Shown: positions 1-12,435 of the stretch, piece after piece
Layout: each line of letters starts with the position of its first letter
How positions within the stretch are numbered: position 1 is the first letter of the stretch
Origin: Scatophagus argus
Lineage: Eukaryota > Chordata > Actinopteri > Scatophagidae
Direction of reading: 5' to 3'
Length of the DNA: 64,000 nt
NCBI RefSeq assembly: GCF_020382885.2
Contig: NC_058498.1
Coordinates: 18,443,001 to 18,507,000 of the forward strand
The notes under the pieces: generated by a model
The model's database searches: none
What the model was told of the DNA's origin: nothing
Seen by the model: the letters and a program-made list of their open reading frames with translations, nothing else
Translations under genes and position numbers: made by a program

Positions 1-1
1 C

Positions 2-190
2 TCCAGTCTGGCTCTTGCAATGGTCCGTCTGGACGCTGAGGAGAAGGAAAAGTCGTCAGGTGGAGCACAGCTGGGAGGAGCTCTGAGTCCGGGAAGAAAG
101 AGGGCCTGTGGTACTTTTGGATTTTCCATCGGAACGCCAAAACCCAGACGTCTGAGCAAGCTTTATCAGGAAAGACTTTGCTCCAAATGA
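2..190 (+). CDS. 3' terminal coding segment of an unidentified gene (partial)
   Basis: The first bases of the window hold 62 codons open from the left edge to a TGA at 188-190, with no upstream boundary visible. The peptide is rich in K, R, S and G and ends with a basic stretch containing GTPKPRRLSKLYQERLCSK. Composition changes sharply after the stop, where the sequence becomes AT-richer and non-coding, so this looks like the last coding exon of a plus-strand gene followed by its 3' UTR. I do not recognise the family. No membrane segment or catalytic motif is visible in this tail. A chance open frame of this length is possible but less likely given the composition. Confidence 0.5.
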   Translation, partial: SSLALAMVRLDAEEKEKSSGGAQLGGALSPGRKRACGTFGFSIGTPKPRRLSKLYQERLCSK

Positions 191-1675
191 ACATTCTGTG
201 CAATAACACACATAATGTAAGGAGGATGTCTCCTCTGCAGTTGTGGAAATTTTACCAGCTTGGTTGACTCATGCTAACTCCGTATTTTGTTTCTTTTTCA
301 CTTTCTCTCTGTCTGTGCATGTGATTGTGGCTAAATTGAATGTGCACTTCAGGCTTCGCATGTCAGCAGTAAGCTGTTTTCGGAAGATAGGTTTCAGATA
401 ACTCCTCAGTCCCCTATCTTTGTCTCTTTCTACCCAAACACATTATCACTTGCATTGCTGCGCCACTGCACCCTCTCACCCTGGGATATGAGGTTCACCC
501 CACACATTTCACCTCATTTTAGAGGTTCAGAAGTTCCCTGAGGCCATAACACTTAGACATATGACACCAGCAACCTGTCTGTCAGCACTCAGGCTGGGAA
601 ACATGCAAACCCCCCATCAACCAACTCTGTAGGAAAAAATATCAAGCAATATATTCAAGCATAGATATAAATATATACCATGTATATGTTTTGCAAACAT
701 GTGTACGATCACTGAAATATTCAAATTGCTGCATCCATTTGAAACTTCTTCCGGATGTACATATTTTCGTTCTTACCACAAACAATTGCAGCGACATGTC
801 TCATTTCTAAAATCTGCACAAGCAAATGTTCTAAGTTGGTGCCCACGCATTCAGTGAGGGAAAAGTTGTGTTCCCAGAAGACAACTAAAAACAGTCGAAA
901 TGTCCGTTCGTTTACCACAGGGCCACCAAGCTTGTTAGTTCAGTTGACTGTTACTGGAAGTTAAGGAGCACATTTGTATTTTCAGTATGACTTTTCCTGT
1001 CGAAACTGCCAAACCCAGTTTGTTTACACAGCGTTTGTATTTATCCTCTTCAAGGTGAGATTGATTCATGAAATATATTTATGCATACAAAGTTTAGTTG
1101 AGTTGCTCACATAATTTTCCTGCTTCATCTTTAAATGTCAGGCATGTATCAAGGCTCAGAGTTGTCGTGGTTACTGGTTTACCTGACATTATAGGAAATG
1201 CTTTTCCTAATAAGAATAATTTTTTTATAATTCCAGTAACCCTCTGATTCTTTGTCGCTGGAATTTTTGCACAGTTTACTATATAGAAAGTATAAACATG
1301 TAGAAAAACCTTTGACCTTTGGGTTTGCACTTTCTGCCCACCCCTGCACCAGCTGTGGAGCTCTGAATCGCTTCTCTGCTGAAGCTCACCTTGTGCTCTC
1401 ATCCCCTCTAACTCACCACACCTCTTCAGATGAGACTGAGAGGGTTTCCCAGCTTGTTCACGGTTAGTTTACCCCCCTCTTGCATCGCTGTCACCTCCCA
1501 CCACCCCTGTGGTTTCTCCTGCCTACACTGTGGCGAGCCTGTCAGTGCTCATGAGTCAGCTTAGCATTATGGTTAAGACATGCTGTGGTTAAATGATCTT
1601 TATGGTCTCCCTGATGAGAATCCATGAGAAGGAGACCCCCATGGTGCCTCACTCATAACCACACAGGGACACATT

Positions 1676-1681
1676 AATAAA
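1676..1681 (+). promoter_or_regulatory. Candidate poly(A) signal AATAAA for the left-edge gene
   Basis: An AATAAA lies about 1.5 kb downstream of the stop at 188-190, on the same strand. A 3' UTR of this length is plausible in vertebrates, but the hexamer is common in AT-rich DNA, so the assignment is weak. Confidence 0.2.
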
Positions 1682-2114
1682 TGCAAACTGTGAGTGCAGT
1701 CTCCCATTTTTGCAGAAATGAAACTAAGCGAAACGACAGCTTAGTTTGTTTATTGTAATTTGCAAGTGTAAGATTGTGCTTTAGTCAGCTGTGCTTGTTT
1801 TTAGATTAGACAAAGCAAACTTATGATTCAGCATTTCAAAAACTGCAACTATAGTATGAAGTTACATGTTAATATTGAACTCACCAAAATGTTGACATCA
1901 GGGAACTTTTTCAGGGCAAGAGTATTAGCAGTTGTAGAGGCAAAAAAGGTAAAAAGTGTGGTTCATCAAAGTTGAACCCACAAGTTGTTCTTTAAACTTT
2001 GATACATGTTTATAATGGATATTTTCACATCTGTGTATGTTCTTCCTTTGCAAATGTGTTCGTCTGACCCAGAGGTCTAGGAAAGAGTCTGCAGCTATGC
2101 TAGCAGATCTGTTG

Positions 2115-2495
2115 GCTTTGAATGAAATGCTAACATTAGCATGCTAACACAGTCTAACTTGCTCACAATAATGCAAACATACTGATGTTAAGCAGGTATA
2201 ATGTTTATTGTGTTCACCACCTTAACTTAGTGTTCTAGCATTTTAAGATTTGTTACCACAACACACAAAAACAAAGTACAACCAAGGCTGATGGGAATGT
2301 CATAAGTTTTGCAGGTATTTGATCACAAAAGAAATTTCTGACAAATTTAAAATTGGACATTTTGGTTGCGCTACTGAGAATGTTTAGGGATCAATGAAGT
2401 TTTTAGGGTCTATCCTGAGGAGAACATATATGTCTGTACTACCCTCATGACAATCCATTTAGCAGTTGTGGAGATACTTCCGTTTTGACCCAAGC
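2115..2495 (+). repeat. Dispersed AT-rich repeat (copy 1 of a family also at 48.2 kb)
   Basis: The block contains runs of 'gctaacattagcatgctaac' type followed by text close to 'gacaatccatttagcagttgtggagata'. A second diverged copy at about 48.2-48.46 kb shows the same order of phrases, ending in 'acaatccactagttattgagata'. The two copies share no gene context. I recognise the phrase set from many fish intergenic sequences but cannot name a consensus family with certainty. Confidence 0.5.
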
Positions 2496-4344
2496 CTCAC
2501 CGGCAATGCGTCCTTATTCTCATATCTCAGCAATTAAAGTTGTCACAGGAGCCATAATTTGGAAGAAATTTTTCCTCTTTTACGTCCGATAGATACATTG
2601 AATCAGTCTAATTTTATATTTCAGCGAGGTCCACTGCTCTTCAACAGAGTTCAGTGCAAAGAAAATTTATTGAAAGTCTTCAACTTCATATGAGAACACA
2701 TCTTTTATTTGATTGTCGTTATGTTGAGCATTAATTTCCATCTCTACTGTGTGAGCAGTGTGGTAGAGGGGATCCCGTTGTTGAAACACAACCCTACAGC
2801 GCGTCACAGACACACGGCAGAGAGCTACATGGCGCCCACGCCGTGTGTGGGTGGCCTGCTGCTCGTCACCTTGCTGTGGGGGGATTCTGAAACTGCAGGG
2901 GGAAAAGGAAAGCCCTTGACATGTGTGTGTGAGCAAGCAATGGCAGTTGACAACAGAGTTGAGATGGCAGGTACATGGCAGAATGTGATCTTTATGGCAC
3001 CCACACATCTTCTCTTGTAGACCTTAGCTTTATCTTTTTAATGTTGACACACTCCTCATCTCCCTGCCCGCTTCTCACACACTCTTTTCTAACTACACTT
3101 ACAAGCAAACTTGATAGACACCATTGCTCATGCGGAACAAGAAAAATGAGGATGTCATACTAGGGTTTTCGGGGGGCAGTTTTAGTGTAATGTGTACTGA
3201 TATGAATATGATTACTCACTCACTCAGTAATCACAATAAAGACCTCATTCAGGGCAACATTAATACCGATACCAGTGTGCAATTTGACCAACAGTCTGTA
3301 TACTGTTTACAGAGCAGCTGTTGGTCTTCTTACATTCATTGTTTGTTTGTTGTTTTTCTTATCTTATCCCTCAATAGTTTTCCAGCTGTGTCAGTCTTTC
3401 CAGATGTACTGCTGAATTCTCTTTGTAAGATAATCCAGTCAATTAAAACACAAACTCTCATGTGAGGAGATAACCTTACTGGATGTGGCAGCTTCCTAAC
3501 GACGTCCATGAGTTCAATCAGACGTCCAGGCTAGCATAATAAGATACAGTCCCACGTGGCGAGATGGTGACATGGTGCCATGCTTTGGCTAGCAAAGGAT
3601 ATGGAGGCTTGGCACGAAGCTGTTAAGGTGCTGTTGTTCTCAGCAAGTGGGTGTCCAGGTTGATAATTAGGTCAGCACAGCCCTCCTGGGAGGAGAGGGC
3701 AGAGGGGACACTGTAGAAAGCCCTCAACCCCATCACAGCCAGATGAAAAGAAAACACTCCCTATACAGGTTCCACATGTCAGGGTGAAGGGTGAAAATGT
3801 GTTTTAGATTTTCCTTCTTCCCTGTCCTCTCTGGTCCTGTTTGATTCTGAGCTGGAAGGGAGTAACCTCCTATGAGCTCTTATAACACCTCTCTGTCCCG
3901 CCGTTTAAGGTTTGTTTCTACACTATGTGAGAGTGTGTATGTAGTGTGATGTGGTGCAGCATATCTGTTTCTTCCTTCCTTTGGGTTTTAACTAATCCAC
4001 TTCTCTAGGCTTCCTTCCCAGAACAGTGCGACCTTTCTAAAGAAAACAGGGCAAAGCATCACCTTGGAAATCCCTCCACGTCTCCCATTAAAGATGAGGA
4101 TGAAGACGAAGTTGATCTTTCTGATTCAATTTTAGCCCGTGAAACCATACCTCAGGAATGCTGCTCCAAGAGAGGGAGAAAAGAGAGACGGCTGGAGAGA
4201 GGGAGACACTTGAATGAGCAAAAGTGGATCTATAATATGTTAAGATGGATCTGGGAGGGTGTCAAGGAACTTCTATGTGCTGTCAAAAAGACCTGAGCCA
4301 CACAACCTCCTCTCCGCTGAGGAGACCTGGAAAGAGGACAGACT

Positions 4345-4390
4345 GCACAAACACACAGGAGGCGCACAAACACACAGGAGGCGCACAAAC
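4345..4390 (+). repeat. 19-bp tandem repeat, about 2.4 copies
   Basis: The unit gcacaaacacacaggaggc occurs twice without mismatch (4345-4363, 4364-4382) and is followed by 8 bases of a third copy. No coding potential is associated. Confidence 0.8.
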
Positions 4391-6070
4391 AGTTGGATTT
4401 TACAGTCCAAGCACAGAAAAAGAAAAAAAAAAATATGCATGATGGCTACAGTTTCAAAGTAGCTTTTATGTCCTCACACCAGAAGTGAATTCAAAATTCA
4501 GTCGAACATTAAGTTATCAAGAAGAAATGTGATTAGATTTACTTGTATTTGGAGAGAGAAAGAGAACATTTGCATGAACATTTGTGGTTGCATCCTGCAT
4601 GCGTCCACCTGTGCGCATGTGCGAACACGTGCATGTGGTTGTGTACAGTATAATGACCCACCAGAAGGACTGCACGTCAGGCAAATGACAGAGCTGCAGA
4701 GATAAAGACAGTTCTTATGTTCATGTAATTCAAACAATAATCTGCTGTGGACTCGCTGATCCTGCCAAACTGGGCATCTTCTCTGTAATCACGCTTCCCA
4801 CGTCTGGCCTGAGGACAACAGCAACAATTCCCGTCTTCTACCAGGGCATTTTATAACCTTCATTAATAATACATAAAACCCTTTATAACACGAATTCTGA
4901 TTTAAAAATCATAGTATTGTTTTATGTGAAGCCAAATAGGCCCAAACTGAGGCCAGCCAATATTTTTCATTCTTATTCTTTAGGCCTCTAAACCAACAGC
5001 GTCATCTCTACAAGTACAGAGTGTGTCTTCCTCTGACACATGAATGTGAGTGTCAGGGCTGTGGAAAGCAGTGTATTTGTCTCTGTCAGCAGCCCTTCAG
5101 CGCCAGCAAGGATCAAAAACTGTGGAATAACAATCCAGGAAACCAAACCTGCTCAAACTGACCAAAGTCTACAGTTTCAGCTGGCAGAGGAACTGAATGA
5201 AAAAAGGTTGTTTTAGTGAGATATTTTTGTTCTGCGTTGGAAAGAGTTTAAATAGGAGAAGCCAGTTCATGCTAAAACTGTCAAGAGGTAGACTTAAAAA
5301 AGACAATTTCTCCTGAAAATATTAGTAATTTTCTGAACCAGCTGCTGCTGTGAAGTTCCAGTGAATCACTTGCGTGGCAGGTGTTTACTGGAAGAGTATG
5401 TGGGAAGAGTGTGTAGGTCTTCAAGGGCCAAAACTATCTGATTATTTGATTGTTCGGTCTGTAAACTGCAGCATAAATAAGTGGTCAGCTCAAGATGAAT
5501 TACATTTAGTCTCAAACTACAACAATACATTAAACCCTGCTCACATATATTGTTACATTACTTCAAAGCAGAGTTGGAGTATAAGTGTCAATCAAAACGC
5601 ATCAAAGCAATAGCTAAACGTAGTTCCCCTTACGAGTGGGTACTGGGGTATTCAAAGTAGACAGAAAGTGTGTTTTCACAACTCGACAAGGAGTCTTTTT
5701 TCTCTCATCTCACAGTACCAGCTGTGTTTTTGTTGTTTTTCCTCATCTTTCTTTTCATTTCAAAATAAGCGCTGACAAAGTCTTTCAATCCTCTGTTACT
5801 TCAGTCTCTTTGACTATTGTTCACTTTGAGTTGAACTGTCAGAGCCTTTATGTCAAGACAATGCGTACATGGACCATATTCAAGACCTTACACACTGTAA
5901 AGAGTCTCGCCACACTCTATTCTTTGCTCCAGTTTGGATTCTGCATATCTACGTCATGTAAAATAAACAACGTTGTGTGACTAATTGTCTGAAATGTATC
6001 GTTCAGATGTGTCTACACTGGATCAAAACCCGCTGTTAACATGTACATACTGTATCTGTTTGACAAATCA

Positions 6071-6083
6071 CCCCCCCCCCCCC
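6071..6083 (+). repeat. Poly-C homopolymer run
   Basis: Thirteen consecutive C residues, followed by shorter C runs up to about 6102. The run is likely length-polymorphic and prone to assembly error. Confidence 0.9.
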
Positions 6084-9000
6084 AAACCCCCACATACACC
6101 CCCTTCAGACTCTCTGGGGAGCCTCTTCAAGCAGCCTGGCTCCAGTTTTCCGCACTAAGAGCCGGGGGGGTCTCCATGGAGGGCATACCCAAAGCGTGAG
6201 TCCCTCCTGGGGGCACAGGTACACTCATTGCCCTGGAATCACAGCGGTCGAGGAGCATCACGTGTGGTCATAAACACAATACGAGCACAGTTAATGAGTC
6301 ACAGTAAATCCCTGATCTTGGCTGACAGTCTGTGTTGTTTGGTGGAAATTTGGGCAGAAAAGTTATTGTTGAGAGTGGGAGGAAAAGGTTACTCTCTTCA
6401 CTTTCTGACTCACTTATTATCTACGTGCACTCTCTCTGCCTCTAATAAATCTCTGCATATCCCTGCAGTGATAAGCACCTAAACTCAATACAATCTCTTT
6501 CATCAAGCAGCTGTGAAATTAGATTAACTGTTTTCTTCAAAACGATCTCCGCTATATCTGTTTAGATGCATTAATGTAAGCTACAGGAGGCTAACTGTAT
6601 ATCAGAGTTTTAACAGGTGGAGATCTACCAACATGTTCTGCCAGATCAGATACTGATTATTAATATTCATGAAGGTGGATAATTTGTTTGGAACCAATAT
6701 ATATTTGCAGTGAAGATAAAAATCTTAGTGTCATAATTTGGAACAGAAGTACAAATGATTATCAAGCCATAGCCATAGCAAGTCAAGCAAACTTTAAATT
6801 TTCTTCAGAGAATCTAACATTTTCTAGTTTAATATGACAAGTTCATAATGATTTGTAAGTTACATTTTGTATAAAACTTCTACCCATATGCCTCTTAAAT
6901 GGGAAAATCATTTTAGATTACCTCTACTTGTACATTTTTTTAAAAAATTGCTGCCTAATGGGAATTCATCACATTGCATCATCCACCTCACTGCATTAGA
7001 CAAAGTATATTTTAAATGGCACCTGGAAAGCTGCGTTGTTCAATGTTCAATGTTCACTCACTCACTAAAAACTTTAACAGTGTGAACCAATCTTTACTAG
7101 TGCAGCACTGTTCATTCTCCTCTGTAGGCTTCTGTTGCCTTCTCACTGTCATAGATTCAGTTGTGAATTGCCCTGTTAGAGCCCCACAGGCCACTTAGAG
7201 CCTGTTGCCCTCCGACCTCTGGGAGGGGTTAAGTATGGGAATGAGACTGTCACAGAGAATCTAAGGTTAATTGTAGTCCCTCTTAGAAGTAATCGCCAAC
7301 CAATCACCCACGCCCAGAATCCCCCGCAACACACACACTCACACACACACACTTGACAAGTACAACAATGGTCCAGCTCTTTATCCTCTGCAGAGTCCCT
7401 TCATATCCTGGCCTGCAGGCAAACAGTCCCCCTTTTTATGTAGACAGATAGATGTGCAGCTTGTTTCCTTCTACATATTTAGCATACCACAGAGCGCTAG
7501 AAGGTCAGGCCTTGCCCAGGCCTCTACCCAATGGGACTTGATGTGGACTGTACCCCTAGGTCACCCAAATACACAACCAGACCATAGTCTCAGGCATCCT
7601 TGTGGGACAGAATTCAGCAGGAACCCTGCACTGTCTAGCCCAGAACACACATGAATGGTGCCAGCTACTGGAAGGATATCTGTAGGGTTGGGGTTACAGG
7701 AATGTTAATTGGAGAGGAATTTTCCTTTTTTATTATCAGGCTCAATTCTTACATTCTAGAATAGCTGCAATTTGTCTTACTATTTGAGCTTTCCGTTTGA
7801 AGGACAGTGTGGGACTGTGTATGCATGTGTGTCAGGAGTGATGTGTATGTGTGAGTGCACTCGTGAGACAGAATGGATGCGATTAGAGGACTGGATTGAA
7901 CGTGGCAGGGTAAGAGGGTGAGATGGAGGAGACAGAGGAAAGCCGAGTTGGAATGGGAGGGTAATTGGCTGAGATGAAAAATGAGAGTCCTTGACCTTTT
8001 GTTACCTCCAGGGATGGTTGATAGCATGAGAGCCCATCCAATCGCCCCATCCCTGTGCCACTCCCTCACCCATAAAGATCTTTAACTACAGGGAGGGAGG
8101 ACAGGAGGGATGAAGGTAAAGGCAGGCGGTAGAGCTCAAGGGGGAGTCACTTGGTTGCTCTTGGGCGTGGTAGTCTTTTATTGTGAGCGTGTGTGTGTGT
8201 GTGTCAGGGTCTCAGCTGTCTCAGCTTCCATTAGTCTGTAATAGGGCTGTCACTCTGGGCTTTTAACTCTGCTTGTTAGCATGGCAGACAACCAACAAAC
8301 CCACTGCCCCTCGCTTTCTGTGCGCCCCATCCCAGGTCCACAGATGTCCCCATTAGCATTGCTCCCCACCCACTCACTCATCGAGGTCTCTGCATTTCAT
8401 GTGCAGACATACGTGAGCAGGCTGTGTAAGACGTGTCCTACCTTAACCACAACACCTGTGAAGGAAAGATTCTTGACAGAGCTGGCTTCTTTGGAGCAGA
8501 TCCACAGCTACACGAGGGCTCCGTAATCTGATGTGCAGTATACAGTTTTAGTGGGAATTCCCCAGCGTCCCCAGCGTGACCTGCTGTGCCTGTGTACAGC
8601 GTGGTGACAGGTGTGTCAGTTAATTAAAGCTCAGAGCTAATGACAGGGCAGCAGACCTGAAGCCTGGCTGAAAAGAAAAGGGGCCCAGGGGATGCAGAAT
8701 TGTCAGCACGAGTATAGCCGTAGACTGAAATCTTCATTGTTAACAAACAACTAATAACTGAAGAAAATGAAGCAGTTGTTGGTTTTTCTTCATCTTCAGT
8801 TAAACAAACCAAAGTTAAGTTAAATATATGGCTGTTGTCACTGAAACAACCTGCTGGTCAAGGTATTAATCAAATCTGACTAAGAGAATGAAAGAACAGA
8901 ATAAATAAATAAAAATGCTTAAATTAGTATCACCAACCCAGTATGACTCCAATAACCTTAACAAATAGAAAAAAGTCTTTTTGCCTTTGAAGTCTTTGAA

Positions 9001-12000
9001 TTTTGTGTTTTAAATCACAAACACTGGAGCTCTTTATGTTATTGCAAAGCTGTCAGTTCTTCACATGGAGCTCTGCAGCATGCCAGGAGACATTGGTAAC
9101 AAAATGAGCTGATTTGCTGACCAGTGGATGCAGAAAAAATCTGGTTAAGCAGAAACCACGGAGGAGTCAGAGAAGGGGACAAAGAGCTCAGATACATGGG
9201 AAAGGAATTAAAGAAGAAAAAGGCTAAAACAGGGAAGGATTGAACTTGAGAGAGGAGGCAGCTGTGAGGAGATGCAGTTTGTCCTTGTTAAACTCGTAGC
9301 CATATGGCCAGCATCTGAGCTGGTTCTGGAGGTGATTTTTATAGTTGCTTTTATAGCTTGGCAAGCGCACACTGCTCCAATGAGAGAGTGCCTTCCTACC
9401 TGCCAGTGCATGGCCATTCAGCTGATGGAGAGGAATAAACATGAATAATGTCCTGAACTTTATTCTACATTTGGAATATTAGAAAGCACCAAGATCCTGC
9501 ACCTTGAAAAGAGATTATTTGGGACATACGGTGTGGGCTGCTTTGCTGTCCTTCCCCTTTTGTCTTTTCTTTGCTACATTTCTTTGTCCCCTGCTACATC
9601 CATCATCTGTCCCTGCCGGCCTTTTTTGACCATTTAAGCTTCATGGTGAAATGTGTCCATTTGAAATGAAAACAAACGCTGTTGATTTCAGTCATGTCTT
9701 TCCACCCAATGATGGATAACAGTACTTCACCACAATAGTTGTGCACTAAAGACCTGTGCAGTTGTCACAGGTCTATCAAGCAGGAACAAATTGCAGTTTA
9801 GCTTTCACCAACAAACAAGGTAAATGTTTTGGCTCACACTGGTTCCCCATCACATGTATCCCATTACATGGCCATTATAATCAGTGATGAACTCCTCCCT
9901 TCGTAAGATAAGCACATGCTTGACTATGTGCACACACACAATTTCAGTACTAGCTGTGAGCACTTTTCTCTTCCTTAAATAGAAGAAACACAGTTTCTTC
10001 TAAATAAAACCACACTATGGGAGCCTGTCTTCTTTCATACTCACACACATACATTATAAGTGCTTTGCAGCTAATTTCTTTAAATCTTTTCCCACAAAGT
10101 TCGTTAAGTTTTGCTGCTGTTGTTGTTGTTTGAGTTGCCAAGTGTCTCCACCAAATTGCATTTCTCAGGCTTTTCTCTCAGCGTCTGAACTTGAAATATG
10201 AAGGAGCTCAGGTTTCCACTGAGGGGAATTGATGAGTGCTTGCGTGCATGTGCACACATGTGTGCGTGTGCGTAACGTGCGACTAAATGGAGGTTTCTCG
10301 TCCTTTGTGAAACTCTTTTGTGGACAGACAGATGTTCCAAATACATATGGCAAGGCATGGACTGGGATCTGAGATTTTGCACTTTGCACTATAACAATAA
10401 AATAAAAGTAGAACAAAAACCCAAATATTAAAGGGAAGAAAAAATTCTAACTGAAGAATTTTACCTGATGTTAACCAGATTAACCAATTTGTCTGGCTCA
10501 CATTCATGCAAGTTTTCACCACTAGATTATAAGTGCAGTGCGTGTTTATCCACCCGACACAGCCAGTGTACCTGCTATAGATATTAGCTGCAAGCTAGCT
10601 AGCAGTGTATGTACCAACCGTGTGTGTGGGAGTATTTTTGTCTGTGTGTTTAGCTCAGCTTCTGACTGAATTCAGACTTTAGACAGTCCAAAACTTTGCA
10701 TCCCACCAGTCCTTCTCCTTTGTCCCTCAAAAATTTTCAACCCATGCAGACATGTCTTCACCTCCATTTGTACCACTCCATGCATGTGTTTGCAATTTTC
10801 CATTCAGTGTGTTTCCATCTGTTTCATGCACATTTACAATTTGTGCATAAAAAATCCCAGTGGAAACACAAGAATTACTAAAGGAAAAGCTCAAATGTCA
10901 CAAACAGGTGTGATCCTTGGCTGAAGTTGAAGCATGATGTATCGATAAAAACAAAATGTGCCACACTGCAATGGAAACAGAACTAACAAACAAAACATGA
11001 CATAATGTCACTTGTCACTGAATAAGCAAAAAAAAATCTGTGAGATCTGTGTGGAGCAATAGGGAGACTTTAACCTCCTTAATATCTGAAACAAACATAA
11101 AAGCCACATATGCATCACATTTTTCACGTGGTGTTCCACCATTTGAGTTTTCATTGGCTCTTTCATTTTCAATTGTATCATATTGTATCACACTCTTCTT
11201 TGGATACCTTGCTTTCTACCTGAATACCCGTTTCATTGTATTCTTTTCACACTCAACTACATGAGAAAACTGAAATATTTGTCTGGGGAAATCAAGTGTG
11301 AAGCTATGAGCACAGAAACCCTCTTAATGTACAGAAAGAGAACATTATAGACTCACAGCTTTGCCAAAGTCTTTGATTTGCTCTCAGGATCTCTGTCAGA
11401 AATGATCATCAAAGCTACCTCCACCAGTCAGCTGGCTTGAGACCCAGGTTTGAGTTCAAAGTGAGACACACTGACGCACATACTGGCCGCAGAGGTGATT
11501 GAGAAAAGTGATCGTTTATCTTTGTGCCAGGTAACCACATCTGTGGGGCCTGTGCTCATGTTTACATCATGGTAATAGAGTCTCAACTCAACTCACCACA
11601 CTGCCTCACTACAGCTCTCTCTCTCTCTGTCTCTCACTCTTTCATCATGACGTTGTGTTGTGGAGGACTTGTGGATCATGGCCAGCTTAAACAGCTCCCC
11701 CTCTCTTCCCACCCTCCCTCCCTCCTACTTGCTGTCACATCAAACCTTACCTTCAGAAACTGACTGCAGGCCTGCTTTAAGTGTGTATTGTGGTTTGGGC
11801 AAATGGCAAAGAGGGGATATGTAGGAGGGAGATGGAGAAAGAAAGGCATGACTTCAACAGAAAGAAAAGACGGTTGAAAATTCTTGATTTGACAGCGTTC
11901 ATGCAAATATAAGCAGGCAGAGAAATGCACAACAGAGAGGAGAGGAAGGAGAGGAGCTGAAAAGAAGGGTGGTACAAAGCTGAAATCTGAACTCCTGCCA

Positions 12001-12404
12001 AACTATTGTAAGAGAAGCTGCTCCGCCTGCAGCTGTCCTGGTAATCTTTCCCACTGCTTGTTCCCCCTACACATCTGTCCTCGTTCCTTCCTGATGCCGA
12101 TCTGATCACCAAAACAGAGAGGCTTTCTTAGTCCTAAAAAACCTGGCCACACACTAACATAAGGGTACCACTATATCCAAACATGTCGTGAAATCTTAAA
12201 GCATGCATTCCAAAGAAAGAGAGAAGCAAGGTGGAAATAAGTCTGTGTTGATGCACACAGGGTGAAATGGAGGAGAAAGGAGGGGACGTTAAATGGAAAA
12301 TGGCCATGTGCCAAGTGGCAAAGTGCCCTTTCAGCTGTCTGCTTGTTTTATACACACTCCTCCATCACAAACATCTCATCGCTGAGGACAAGCATCACCA
12401 TATC

Positions 12405-12435
12405 TGTGTGTATGTGTGTGTGTGTGTGTGTGTGT
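12405..12435 (+). repeat. (GT)n microsatellite, slightly interrupted
   Basis: About 31 bases of GT with one TA interruption, in gene-free DNA. Confidence 0.9.

Larger units (their letters stand above)
191..11999. other. Non-coding span, left part
   Basis: No open frame here resembles a known protein or is flanked by consistent splice sites; the longest frames overlap in opposite directions or run through low-complexity DNA. The first 1.5 kb may be 3' UTR of the edge gene, with a candidate AATAAA at 1676-1681. The rest is AT-rich intergenic DNA with scattered GT/CA tracts, a 13-base poly-C run at 6071-6083, a short 19-bp tandem repeat near 4.35 kb and a dispersed repeat near 2.1-2.5 kb. Conserved enhancers could be present but cannot be recognised from one sequence. 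Confidence 0.6.

Noticed and set aside
2667-3020. Overlapping open frames on both strands of over 100 codons each
   Set aside because: The two strands mirror each other and neither shows family motifs or splice support.
9750-9774. Inverted repeat with 9-bp arms and 7-nt loop
   Set aside because: Perfect but short; many such hairpins are expected by chance in 64 kb.
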